A stretch of 64,000 nt of DNA from an uncultured Microbacterium sp. (GTDB lineage Bacteria; Actinomycetota; Actinomycetes; Actinomycetales; Microbacteriaceae), in NCBI RefSeq assembly GCF_947489255.1, contig NZ_CANLCY010000002.1:558001-622000 (forward strand), given 5' to 3'. Below the pieces are notes generated by a model that made no database searches, was not told the DNA's origin, and was given only the letters and a program-made list of their open reading frames with translations. The number at the start of each line of letters is the position of its first letter. The first letter of the stretch is position 1. Shown here one piece after another: positions 39,648 to 47,046 of this stretch. Made by a program: the position numbers and the translations under genes.

Positions 39648-39864
39648 GGTCGCCGCAGAGCGACGGAACACCCCTGTCAGACTCTCCATCCCATCGACGA
39701 GGGGCAGGCGATGATCGGTTCGCTCATCCCGGAGGACCTCTCGGAGATGACCCGGTCGGCGGCATCCTCGACATCTGATCGAGCCTCCCACCGCGTCAGC
39801 CCGGAGGCGGTGTCGAGAGAATCCCACATACCCCGGTCATCACCGACAGGAGCAGGATGGGCGT

Positions 39865-40668
39865 ATGACTCTCGCTCTCGTCACCGGCACCTCCAGCGGC
39901 ATCGGCCTGCACACGGCCATCGGACTCGCGAAGGCCGGCGTATCGGTCATCGCCACCGTCCGCGACACCTCGCGCGCTGACGCCCTGCGCTCCGCGGCAT
40001 CCGAAGTGGGGGTCGAGCTCGACATCCGCTCCCTGGAGGTGACGGATGCCGCTGCCGCTGAGGGCCTGATCGACGCCATCGGCCCCATCGACATCCTCGT
40101 CAACAACGCCGGGCGAGGCGCGGTCGGCACGCTCGAGCAGTTGTCGGATGCCGACCTCCAGGCGCAGCTGGACACGAACTACCTCTCGGTCGCCCGCCTC
40201 ACGCGCCTCGTGCTGCCGGGCATGCGCGAGCGCGGGCACGGACGCATCGTCACGGTCACCAGCGTCGGGGGAGCGGTCGGCCAACCGTTCGCCGACGCGT
40301 ACTGCGGAGCGAAGTTCGCCGTCGAGGGGCTCATGCAGTCGCTGGCGCCGGTCGTGGCGCCGTTCGGCATCGACGTCGCGATCGTCGAGCCGGCCGCGGT
40401 CGCGTCGTCGTTCACGGGGTCGGTGGAGCGGTACGACGGTGGGGCGTACCAGCGCCAGCTCGATGCCTATCTCGAGCGCACCACGGCATCGTTCGCGCAG
40501 GCCCAGTCGGCGGAAGATGCCGCGAAGACCGTCATCGAGGCGGCGACGACGTCCGAACCGAAGTTCCGGTGGCAGACGTCCGAGGCGGCGGTGCGTTTCG
40601 CCGGCCTGTCACTGGCCGATCTCGACGGCTCGCGGGTGATCGGCGTCACGTCGGAGTGGATCCGCTGA
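39865..40668 (+). CDS. SDR-family oxidoreductase
   Basis: Classical short-chain dehydrogenase/reductase, 267 residues. NAD(P)-binding TGTSSGIGLH at residues 8-17, NNAGRGAVG at about 80-88, catalytic Ser in VTSVGG and the YxxxK motif in DAYCGAKFAVEG (Tyr and Lys about 150-154). Substrate not recognisable. AGGAG precedes the ATG by about 11 nt. The stop is 2 nt before the next small gene. Confidence 0.92.
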   Translation: MTLALVTGTSSGIGLHTAIGLAKAGVSVIATVRDTSRADALRSAASEVGVELDIRSLEVTDAAAAEGLIDAIGPIDILVNNAGRGAVGTLEQLSDADLQAQLDTNYLSVARLTRLVLPGMRERGHGRIVTVTSVGGAVGQPFADAYCGAKFAVEGLMQSLAPVVAPFGIDVAIVEPAAVASSFTGSVERYDGGAYQRQLDAYLERTTASFAQAQSAEDAAKTVIEAATTSEPKFRWQTSEAAVRFAGLSLADLDGSRVIGVTSEWIR

Positions 40669-40670
40669 CC

Positions 40671-40904
40671 GTGCCCGCGCCCGCTGTCACCCGCGTCTGG
40701 CTCGACAGGTGGGAGTGGGCGTGCTGCGGCGAATCGTTCGGGGTCGGCGACGAGGTGGACCTGCTGGTGGCGACGCGCACTTTCGCCGGCGTTCCTGAAG
40801 AGCGTCGGATCGTGTCCCGGACGTCGAAATGGATGATCGAGAGCGTTCCGAGAGGTCCGGAAAGGAGAGAACGCGTTTCCGTCCGGCGGCGCCAACGACC
40901 TTAA
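40671..40904 (+). CDS. Small DUF6578-like protein
   Basis: A 77-residue protein from GTG 40671, 2 nt after the SDR stop. The N-terminal half, VWLDRWEWACCGESFGVGDEV (read as VWLDRWEW then ACCGESFGVGDEV), matches my memory of the DUF6578 pattern with paired Cys and an FxVG motif. Members I know are longer, and the Arg-rich ending here suggests truncation. Function unknown. It may be a decayed gene near the terminus; a profile search would decide. Confidence 0.5.
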   Translation: MPAPAVTRVWLDRWEWACCGESFGVGDEVDLLVATRTFAGVPEERRIVSRTSKWMIESVPRGPERRERVSVRRRQRP

Positions 40905-41094
40905 CCCGCCACGAGGGCCCGCTCACAACCCCGCGGTCGGTCGACGCGAGAGGATCCGCGGGGCGGCGTGCTTGGGCTGCGCGCTCGCCCGAGAGGAGGG
41001 CGGGATGGATTCAAACTGACATAATGTGCATTATCGGCGTATGCGCACAAGAGCCCTAGATCCGCAGTGACGCCCCATCCGCCCACCGCACCGC
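40905..41094. other. Convergent intergenic region carrying the dif candidate
   Basis: A 190-nt gap between two gene 3' ends. It has no convincing gene, and its right part is clearly AT-richer than its surroundings around 41011-41034. See the dif entry. Confidence 0.7.
41014..41041 (-). other. dif: dif site (XerCD chromosome dimer resolution)
   Basis: Read on the - strand, the left arm TACGCCGATAAT, a 2-nt spacer GC and the right arm ACATTATGTCAGTT align with the actinobacterial dif consensus (TTCGCCGATAAT, VN, ACATTATGTCAAGT) at 25 of 28 positions, with every base of the inner ATAAT and ACATTATGTCA blocks matching. It lies between convergent genes, where gene orientation and GGGGGAG polarity both change. 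XerC/D cut here to resolve chromosome dimers. The consensus is recalled, not looked up. Confidence 0.9.
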
Positions 41095-41868
41095 TCAGCC
41101 GAACACCTCCGCCAGGAACGCCTTCATCGCGGCCCAACTGCGCCGCTCCGCCGTCGCCTGGAACTGCGCGCCCTGTTCGGGGGCATCGGCATCCGGAAGC
41201 GTGAATGCGTGCATCGCGTTGGCGTACGACACGAGCTGCCAATCCACCGACGGAGCCGTGCGCAGGTCGTTCTCGAATGCCAGCATCGCGTCGTCCGGGG
41301 CGACGGGGTCGGCGGCTCCGTGCAGCACGAGCACCTTGGCCGTGATCTGCGACGCTTCACCCTCGGGCCCGGTGAGGAGGCCGCCGTGGAAGCTTACGAC
41401 GGCGTCGACGTCCGCGCCCGTCCGCGCGAGCTCCAGAACCGACGAGCCACCGAAGCAGTAGCCGATCGCCGCGGTGCGCGCGGCATCGACCGACGGCTGC
41501 GCGCGCAGGTATGCGAACGCCTCGGTCAGTCGCTTCCGCCACAGCGCACGATCCTGGTAGAAGCCACCGGCGACCCCGGCGGCATCCTCCGGCGCAGGCC
41601 TCACGTCGGCGCCGTACAGGTCCGCGGCGAAAGCGGTATACCCCAGCCGTGCGAGCATGTCGCAGCGCATACGCACGTAGTCGGTCACGCCGAGCCAGTC
41701 GTGCACGACCATGACCCCCGGGTGTCGTCCCTCCCCTGCCGGGCGTGCGAGGTATCCGCGGTACTGAACGCCGTCGGCGGTGTAGTCGACGTCGCCCGAT
41801 TCGATTCCGGATGCCGGGAGGGGTTCACGGTCGAGGATCGCGGTGAGGTTCGGGGCGTAGATGTCCAT
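41095..41868 (-). CDS. Dienelactone hydrolase family protein
   Basis: Alpha/beta hydrolase of 257 residues. The nucleophile is Cys in IGYCFGGSS (as in true dienelactone hydrolase), the acid lies in HGAADPVAPDD and the His in NAMHAF near the C-terminus. A VVHDWLGVTDYVR oxyanion segment is present. Start ATG 41868; the frame stays open upstream to 41952, but ATG 41868 fits both the conserved N-terminus and a -10 box 7 nt upstream. Actual substrate not known. Confidence 0.9.
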   Translation of the reverse strand: MDIYAPNLTAILDREPLPASGIESGDVDYTADGVQYRGYLARPAGEGRHPGVMVVHDWLGVTDYVRMRCDMLARLGYTAFAADLYGADVRPAPEDAAGVAGGFYQDRALWRKRLTEAFAYLRAQPSVDAARTAAIGYCFGGSSVLELARTGADVDAVVSFHGGLLTGPEGEASQITAKVLVLHGAADPVAPDDAMLAFENDLRTAPSVDWQLVSYANAMHAFTLPDADAPEQGAQFQATAERRSWAAMKAFLAEVFG

Positions 41869-41875
41869 TCCCCGC

Positions 41876-41881
41876 ACGGTA
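41876..41881 (-). promoter_or_regulatory. -10 element of dienelactone hydrolase gene (leaderless)
   Basis: On the - strand TACCGT ends 7 nt before ATG 41868. Confidence 0.4.
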
Positions 41882-41980
41882 GACCGTCGAGATACGGATC
41901 GGCCGGGTCTTGTGCGCGGGTCGTCCCCTGAGCAGCGCGGCATCGCGCCCACCGCGTCGCACCCACCGCCGCTCCCCCGC

Positions 41981-41986
41981 TACGCT
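41981..41986 (+). promoter_or_regulatory. -10 element of upstream ORF and AEC transporter gene
   Basis: TACGCT ends 7 nt before ATG 41994, the start of a 13-codon ORF. Confidence 0.45.
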
Positions 41987-41993
41987 CGAAGCG

Positions 41994-42035
41994 ATGATCC
42001 CCCGCAGCGCGCCCTCGAAACGGCCGAGCGCGTGA
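41994..42035 (+). CDS. 13-residue leader ORF coupled to AEC transporter
   Basis: ATG at 41994 opens MIPRSAPSKRPSA and stops at TGA 42033-42035, which overlaps the GTG start of the transporter (GTGA). With a -10 box 7 nt upstream the mRNA would be leaderless, so this short ORF would be translated first and deliver ribosomes to the transporter start. The peptide is basic and has no run of one amino acid, so classical attenuation is not indicated. Could be chance; no homologue known to me. Confidence 0.4.
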   Translation: MIPRSAPSKRPSA

Positions 42036-42961
42036 GCGGCATCCTCACCGGGTTCGCGGTCGTCGGGCTCGCGGTGGTCGTGGGCTACATCATCGCCCGC
42101 ATCGATCTGCTCGGCCCCCACGCCCGCCCCGTACTGAGTCGGCTGACGTTCTTCGTCCTCTCGCCGTTCCTGCTGTTCACGGTGCTCGCGCAGGCAGACG
42201 TGGCGACGCTGTTCTCGGCACTCCTGCCCGTGTCGATGATCACGGCCGCGGTCATCATCGGCGTCTACGCGCTGGTGTCGGCGCTGATCCTGCGCCGTCG
42301 CGTCGGCGAGACGGTGATCGGCGCCCTGTCGGCGGGTCAGGTGAACAGCAACAACATCGGCATCCCGATCTCGCTCTACATGCTCGGGAACGCCGCGTAC
42401 TCGGCCCCGGTGATCCTCTTCCAGCTGCTCGTTCTCATGCCGATCGCCCTGGCGATCCTGGATGCCGCGACCTCGGGCTCGCGCAACCTCACCCGGATCC
42501 TCGCGCAGATGGCGAAGAACCCGATGCTCATCGGCTCGGCGCTCGGCGTGCTGGTGGCGGTGCTCGACATCGACCTGCCGCCCATCGTCTTCGACCCCCT
42601 GCACCTCATCGCGGGCGCGTGCGTGCCGGTGCTGCTGATGTCGTACGGCATGTCGCTGTACGGCCAGCGCGTGCTCACCGAACCCGGCCGCCGCCTCGAC
42701 GTCGTCATCGCCTCGGCGCTCAAGCTCGTGGCGATGCCGGCGCTCGCGTTCCTCGTCGCGACGTTGTTCGGCCTGCCGGCGGACCAGGTCTTCGTGGTGG
42801 TCGTGCTCGCGGCCCTGCCGACCGCGCAGAACGTGTTCAACTTCGCCCAGCGCTACGGGGTGGGCGAGATCCTCTCGCGCGACGTGGTGTTCATCTCCAC
42901 GGTCGGATGCCTCCCGGTGCTGTTCGCGGTGGCGCTCCTCCTCGACCACTCCCCCGCGTGA
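42032..42961 (+). CDS. AEC-family transporter (auxin efflux carrier-like)
   Basis: Membrane permease of 309 residues with about 10 hydrophobic segments. Family features: SAGQVNSNNIGIPISLYMLG in the middle (Asn-rich broken helix) and ALPTAQNVFNFAQRYG near the C-terminus. Members export or import small organic acids such as malonate or malate; the substrate here is not known. GTG 42032 is chosen because it overlaps the upstream short ORF and starts at the first transmembrane helix. Confidence 0.9.
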   Translation: MSGILTGFAVVGLAVVVGYIIARIDLLGPHARPVLSRLTFFVLSPFLLFTVLAQADVATLFSALLPVSMITAAVIIGVYALVSALILRRRVGETVIGALSAGQVNSNNIGIPISLYMLGNAAYSAPVILFQLLVLMPIALAILDAATSGSRNLTRILAQMAKNPMLIGSALGVLVAVLDIDLPPIVFDPLHLIAGACVPVLLMSYGMSLYGQRVLTEPGRRLDVVIASALKLVAMPALAFLVATLFGLPADQVFVVVVLAALPTAQNVFNFAQRYGVGEILSRDVVFISTVGCLPVLFAVALLLDHSPA

Positions 42962-43003
42962 CCGCGCGCGACGGCGCGTTGGCGGCAGTTTCACCTTCGG
43001 GTC

Positions 43004-43009
43004 TAAGGT
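43004..43009 (+). promoter_or_regulatory. -10 element of HdeD-like gene
   Basis: TAAGGT, 37 nt before ATG 43047. Confidence 0.4.
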
Positions 43010-43046
43010 GAGCACTGTTCTCAGCTTTCACTCAGAAAGGCTCGCC

Positions 43047-43598
43047 ATGCCGTCTTCCACCACGTCGAATCCCGCCGTCGGAGCCGTCCGCACCGCCCTC
43101 GCCGTCAGCGGTGCGCTGTCGCTCGTGATCGGTCTGCTGATCCTCATCTGGCCGGGCCGCACCGCTCAGGTCGCCGTCGGCATCATCGCCGTCTACGTCA
43201 TCATCGCGGGCCTGGTGAACATCGGCATCGGCCTGTTCTGGCGCTCGGGATGGGCGCGCATCGGCTACATCGTCCTCGGCGTGCTCTTCATCGTCGCCGG
43301 CATCTTCTCGTTCGCGAACCTGCCCGCGACCACCGCCTGGTTCGGCGTCTTCATCGGCACGCTCGTCGGCATCCTCTGGATCATCGAGGGCGTCGTCTCG
43401 CTCACCACCGCCGGCCACCAGTCGAAGGCCCGCGCGTGGACGATCTTCTTCGCGATCGTCAGCATCCTCGCCGGCATCGTGCTGCTGTTCTCGCCGCTGC
43501 TGGGCGCCGTGACGCTGTTCATCCTGATCGGCTTCTCCCTCATCGTGCTCGGCGTCTTCCAGATCGTGCGCGCGATCCAGTTCGGCAAGGCCGTCTGA
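43047..43598 (+). CDS. HdeD/DUF308 family membrane protein
   Basis: A 183-residue protein with six hydrophobic helices in three pairs, the DUF308 pattern of HdeD (acid-resistance membrane protein in E. coli). Repeated small motifs (GLLILIWPGRTAQVAVG, GIFSFANLP, GIVLLFSPLLGAVTLF) mark the three repeats. ATG 43047 is preferred over the in-frame upstream GTG 43008 because AAAGG lies 6 nt before it. Role in this organism unknown. Confidence 0.9.
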   Translation: MPSSTTSNPAVGAVRTALAVSGALSLVIGLLILIWPGRTAQVAVGIIAVYVIIAGLVNIGIGLFWRSGWARIGYIVLGVLFIVAGIFSFANLPATTAWFGVFIGTLVGILWIIEGVVSLTTAGHQSKARAWTIFFAIVSILAGIVLLFSPLLGAVTLFILIGFSLIVLGVFQIVRAIQFGKAV

Positions 43599-43610
43599 CA
43601 TCAGCCGGAC

Positions 43611-43653
43611 GAGAAGGGCCCGGATGCCACGTCATGGCATCCGGGCCCTTCTC
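43611..43653. terminator. Bidirectional terminator, perfect 19-bp stem
   Basis: GAGAAGGGCCCGGATGCCA (43611-43629) is perfectly inverted at 43635-43653 around a 5-nt loop. It lies between the convergent HdeD-like and S9 peptidase genes and contains GGATGCC in both arms. Confidence 0.85.
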
Positions 43654-43655
43654 CG

Positions 43656-45626
43656 TCACGGTGTCGGCAGGTGGCGACTCCACCACTCGAGCACGGCATC
43701 GAAGCGCTGGACGCGATGCTGCGGACGACCGCTACGGGTGAGCTCGTGGTCTTCGCCGGGGAAGACGAGCAGCTCCGCATTGACGCCGGCGCGTTTCAGC
43801 GCGGAGTAGTACCGCGTGGCCTGTTCGAGCGGACAGCGGAAGTCGAGCTCGGAGTGCATCACGAGCGTCGGTGTGCGCACCTGGTCGACCACGGCCATCG
43901 GACTCTGGGCGGCGATCTGCGCCGGGTCGGTTCCGACGTACTCCTGGCCGAAGAACGAGCCGATGTCGCTCGCCCCGGGGAACGCCGCGGGGTCGAGGAA
44001 TCCACGCTCCACGATCGCCCCCGCGAAGTGGTGGTCGTGCGCGATGATCCACGCGGTCAGGTACCCGCCGTAGGAGCCACCCATGACGCCGGCGCGTTCG
44101 CCGTCGAGCCGCGGGTCGGCCGCGACGACGGCCTCGAAGAAGTCCATGACGTCGAAGAAGTCGAGGGTGCCCATGCGGTGGCGGATGGACCGCCCGTGGG
44201 CACGGCCGTAGCCGGCGCTCCCCCGCGGATTGCAATAGAGCACCGCGTAGCCGGCATCCACGAGCACCTGGGTCTCGTCGAACAGGTGCACGCCATAGGC
44301 GGCGTACGGTCCCCCGTGGATCTGCAGAATGACCGGGAACGGTCCCTCGCCCTCGGGCACCGCGACCCAGCCGTGCACCGGGTACCCGTCGCGACCGGTC
44401 ACCTCGCGCTCCACCGGAACGACGACGCCGCGTTCGCGTACCGCGGTGCCGAAGGCGGTCAGCGCCCGCATCTCGCGCCCGTGCACCGCCACGAGTTCGC
44501 CGAACGACTCGGGTGAGGCGACGGATGCCACGACCCGGCCCGCCGCCGCGGCATGGCCGTTGACCTCGAGGTCACCGCCGAGCACCTCGCTGACGGCGCC
44601 GGTCCTCGTCACCCGCAGCAGGCGCACACGCCCGCGGGTGCGGTCCTGCACGAGAACGTCGGTGCCGTCGAACGAGAGGTGACTCCCCACCTCGCCGAGA
44701 TCGATCGTCTCGGCATCCGTCATCGCGCGCGGTCCGTCGGCCTCGAGGACGAAGAGCGCGACACCGGGAGCGACGAAATCGACGCCGTCGTCGCCGACGT
44801 CGTTCGCGAGCGCGAAGACGGAGCCGTCCGGCGCGACGTCGACGGATGACACCGACAGGTTCGCCGCCGTGCTCAGCACCTCGCGTTGCGCTCCACCGTC
44901 GACGGAGACCGCCACGATCCGATCGCGCAGGTCGCGGCGCGCGGTCTCGATCACGTCGGGCACGCTGAGCAGTTCGGCGCCGTCGGTCGTCCAGACCACG
45001 CCGTTCCAGTTCGTGTCGCCGTCGGTGAGCGGCGTCGCGGGGGCGGCCACGACACGCGTCTCCGGCTTCTCGATAGCGGGCGCGGGCTCGTAGAACGGCT
45101 CGGCGTCGGTCGAGGGCACATCGACGACGAACAGCTGCGCCGGCCGATCGAGGTACCCGAGGCCGTTCGCGTGCCACCGGATGCCGGTGATGCGGCGCGG
45201 CGGCTCGGCCGCGGCATCCCGCCCCTCGACGGTGCCGTAGCGACCGGGCTCCGGCACGCGCGCGGAGAACGCGAGGCGTCCGCCGTCGGGCGAGAAGGCG
45301 AGGTCGGTCACTCCCCCGGGCTGATCGGTGACCTGTACGGGCTCCCCGCCGCCGGCGTCGACGACGAAGATCTGCGCGCGCCCCCGCTCGTCACCGCGCA
45401 GGAACGCGATGACCGTGCCGTCGGGCGAGAGGCGCGGGGACCGGTCGTGCACCCCACGGGTGAGACGGCGTGAAGATCCCGCGTCCAGGTCGACCCGCCA
45501 GAGCTGGCCCACCGCACGGTCGGCGGCGAGGTCGGGACGGGAGGTGGCGAAGACGGCGAACGCGCCGTCGGCGGAGATCGCGGGCCGACCGACCCCGATC
45601 AGAGCGTCGATGTCGGTCGGCCGCAT
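43656..45626 (-). CDS. S9 family prolyl oligopeptidase-like peptidase
   Basis: Predicted cytoplasmic serine peptidase, 656 residues. The N-terminal two-thirds is a beta-propeller with TolB-like repeats (SPRLSPDGTVIAFL, DLAFSPDGGRLAFS); the C-terminal alpha/beta hydrolase has nucleophile Ser in GGSYGGYLTAW (about residue 502), Asp in SELDFRCPLEQ and His in GEDHELTR. ATG 45626 is given; GTG 45632, which overlaps the upstream SDR stop (GTGA), is an equally good start and adds two residues. Probably an operon with the SDR gene. Confidence 0.93.
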   Translation of the reverse strand: MRPTDIDALIGVGRPAISADGAFAVFATSRPDLAADRAVGQLWRVDLDAGSSRRLTRGVHDRSPRLSPDGTVIAFLRGDERGRAQIFVVDAGGGEPVQVTDQPGGVTDLAFSPDGGRLAFSARVPEPGRYGTVEGRDAAAEPPRRITGIRWHANGLGYLDRPAQLFVVDVPSTDAEPFYEPAPAIEKPETRVVAAPATPLTDGDTNWNGVVWTTDGAELLSVPDVIETARRDLRDRIVAVSVDGGAQREVLSTAANLSVSSVDVAPDGSVFALANDVGDDGVDFVAPGVALFVLEADGPRAMTDAETIDLGEVGSHLSFDGTDVLVQDRTRGRVRLLRVTRTGAVSEVLGGDLEVNGHAAAAGRVVASVASPESFGELVAVHGREMRALTAFGTAVRERGVVVPVEREVTGRDGYPVHGWVAVPEGEGPFPVILQIHGGPYAAYGVHLFDETQVLVDAGYAVLYCNPRGSAGYGRAHGRSIRHRMGTLDFFDVMDFFEAVVAADPRLDGERAGVMGGSYGGYLTAWIIAHDHHFAGAIVERGFLDPAAFPGASDIGSFFGQEYVGTDPAQIAAQSPMAVVDQVRTPTLVMHSELDFRCPLEQATRYYSALKRAGVNAELLVFPGEDHELTRSGRPQHRVQRFDAVLEWWSRHLPTP

Positions 45627-45628
45627 GC

Positions 45629-46393
45629 TCACTCGCCCCCGAACGAACCCGTGTCTCCGACGAGGCGGGTGTTGTCGGCGGGAACCGGGTCGACGGCCGC
45701 GCGAGCCACCTCGGCCGCGAACTCCGCGACGTTGTAGAGCTTGCCGGCGTCGTCGCGACGGGCCGCGATCGCGCCCGGGTTGGCGCGCTCGAGGAGGGTC
45801 GCCGTGATGGTGCCCTCGATCATGTCGCCCGAGACGACCGTGAAGCCGATGCCGCGCTCCTCGAGCGCCGGGATGTTCTCGCGTAGGGCGTCCTCGCCGG
45901 CGCGCTTGGAGAGGGCGACCGGCTCGTACTCGGGCATGGTCGGCGTGGTGCGGATGAAGTGGGCCTGGTGGCTCGTGACGAACACGACGCGAGCGTCGTC
46001 GTTCAGCAGCGGGAGCGCCGTCTCGAGCACGTTGACCTGCGCGTCGCGGTTGAGCAGCAGGGCGTAGTCCTCGGCCATGCCCGACTCCATGCCGCCCGAG
46101 GCGTTGAGCACGAGGATGTCGAGGCCGCCGAAGGTGCGCTTCACCTCGTCGAACATCGCCTGCACCGACTCCGGGTCGGTGAGGTCGGCGCCCACGACGA
46201 GGGCCTCGACACCGAGCTCGCGCAGCTGCGCGGCGAGCTTCTCGGCGCGCGGCGCCTTGTTGCGGAAGTTGATGACGACGTTCGCGCCGGCCTCGGCGAA
46301 ATAGCGCACGGTGTCGGCGCCGATGCCGCGCGAGGAGCCGGTGACCAGGGCGGTCTTGCCGCTCAGGGAGCCGGACGGGAGGGTCTGGGACAC
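45629..46393 (-). CDS. SDR-family oxidoreductase, atypical active site
   Basis: Rossmann-fold protein of 254 residues with a good cofactor motif (TGSSRGIGADT, about residues 19-29) and NASGG in place of NNAGG. Ser is present in FVTSHQAHF, but the YxxxK motif is not: the Lys of PVALSKRAGEDAL has Val four residues before it, and the nearest Tyr is seven residues away. Catalysis may differ or be lost. GTG start at 46393 follows AGGAGAA. It precedes the S9 peptidase gene with overlap. Confidence 0.88.
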   Translation of the reverse strand: MSQTLPSGSLSGKTALVTGSSRGIGADTVRYFAEAGANVVINFRNKAPRAEKLAAQLRELGVEALVVGADLTDPESVQAMFDEVKRTFGGLDILVLNASGGMESGMAEDYALLLNRDAQVNVLETALPLLNDDARVVFVTSHQAHFIRTTPTMPEYEPVALSKRAGEDALRENIPALEERGIGFTVVSGDMIEGTITATLLERANPGAIAARRDDAGKLYNVAEFAAEVARAAVDPVPADNTRLVGDTGSFGGE

Positions 46394-46569
46394 GGATTTC
46401 TCCTGACGATTCGAAAAGCGGATGCCGCCGGCCGACGCGGGCGCACACGACGAACCTCCAGCCTATCGACCGGGATGCCGGGCCCCGGTGGACGACCCCG
46501 CCTGTGCGGACCGTGAGAACCGGCCCCGGGACCCGAACCCGGTGCTACGTTCAGGCCAGGAGGCACGAA

Positions 46570-47046
46570 ATGGACGTTCTCTCCACCCTCGACACGTGGG
46601 CCTGGATCGGGTGGATTCTCCTGATCCTCGTCTTCCTCGTGTTCGAGATGCTCACGGGCGAGCTCACCTTCTTCATGCTGTCGGTGGGCGGTCTGGCCGG
46701 TCTCGTCACCGGCCTGATGGGCGTGCCGCTCTGGGCGCAGATCATCGTGGCCGCACTCGCCGCCGTCGCCCTCTTGACGTTCGTGCGCCCGCCGCTGCTT
46801 CGTCGCCTGCACCGCGGAGCAGACGCCCGCCCTTCCAACGTCGAGGCGCTCCTCGGGCTCGAGGGCCTCACGCTGACGCGGGTGTCGTCGTCCGTCGTGG
46901 GACAGGTCAAGCTCGCCAACGGCGACGTCTGGACCGCGCGCACCGACACCGACACCCGACTCGACCCCGCCGCGCGCATCGAGGTCGTCCGTATCGATGG
47001 CGCCACCGCCATCGTCCGCGCACGACGCCAGGAGGCGACCTCATGA
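46570..47046 (+). CDS. NfeD-like membrane protein
   Basis: A 158-residue protein with two to three transmembrane helices (about 10-75) and a C-terminal soluble OB-fold of NfeD type (about 90-155, ALLGLEGLTLTRV to RIDGATAIVRAR). NfeD proteins pair with SPFH/stomatin proteins, and the next gene is one, overlapping by ATGA. Start ATG 46570 follows AGGAGG at a good distance. The pair probably organises membrane microdomains or quality control; specific role inferred from family. Confidence 0.92.
   Translation: MDVLSTLDTWAWIGWILLILVFLVFEMLTGELTFFMLSVGGLAGLVTGLMGVPLWAQIIVAALAAVALLTFVRPPLLRRLHRGADARPSNVEALLGLEGLTLTRVSSSVVGQVKLANGDVWTARTDTDTRLDPAARIEVVRIDGATAIVRARRQEATS

Noticed and set aside
39711..39980. 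89-codon frame starting before the SDR gene
   Set aside because: More than a third overlaps the SDR gene in another frame, and the translation is Arg/His-rich; the 39648-39864 gap shows nothing else convincing.
41046..41059. Short frame MCIIGVCAQEP running out of the dif site, resembling a PurF start
   Set aside because: Eleven codons only, arises from the dif sequence itself, no further homology.
34511..46393. Horizontally acquired genomic island
   Set aside because: The stretch is functionally accessory, but base composition, codon choice and both heptamer signatures match the flanks, and there is no integrase or transposase.
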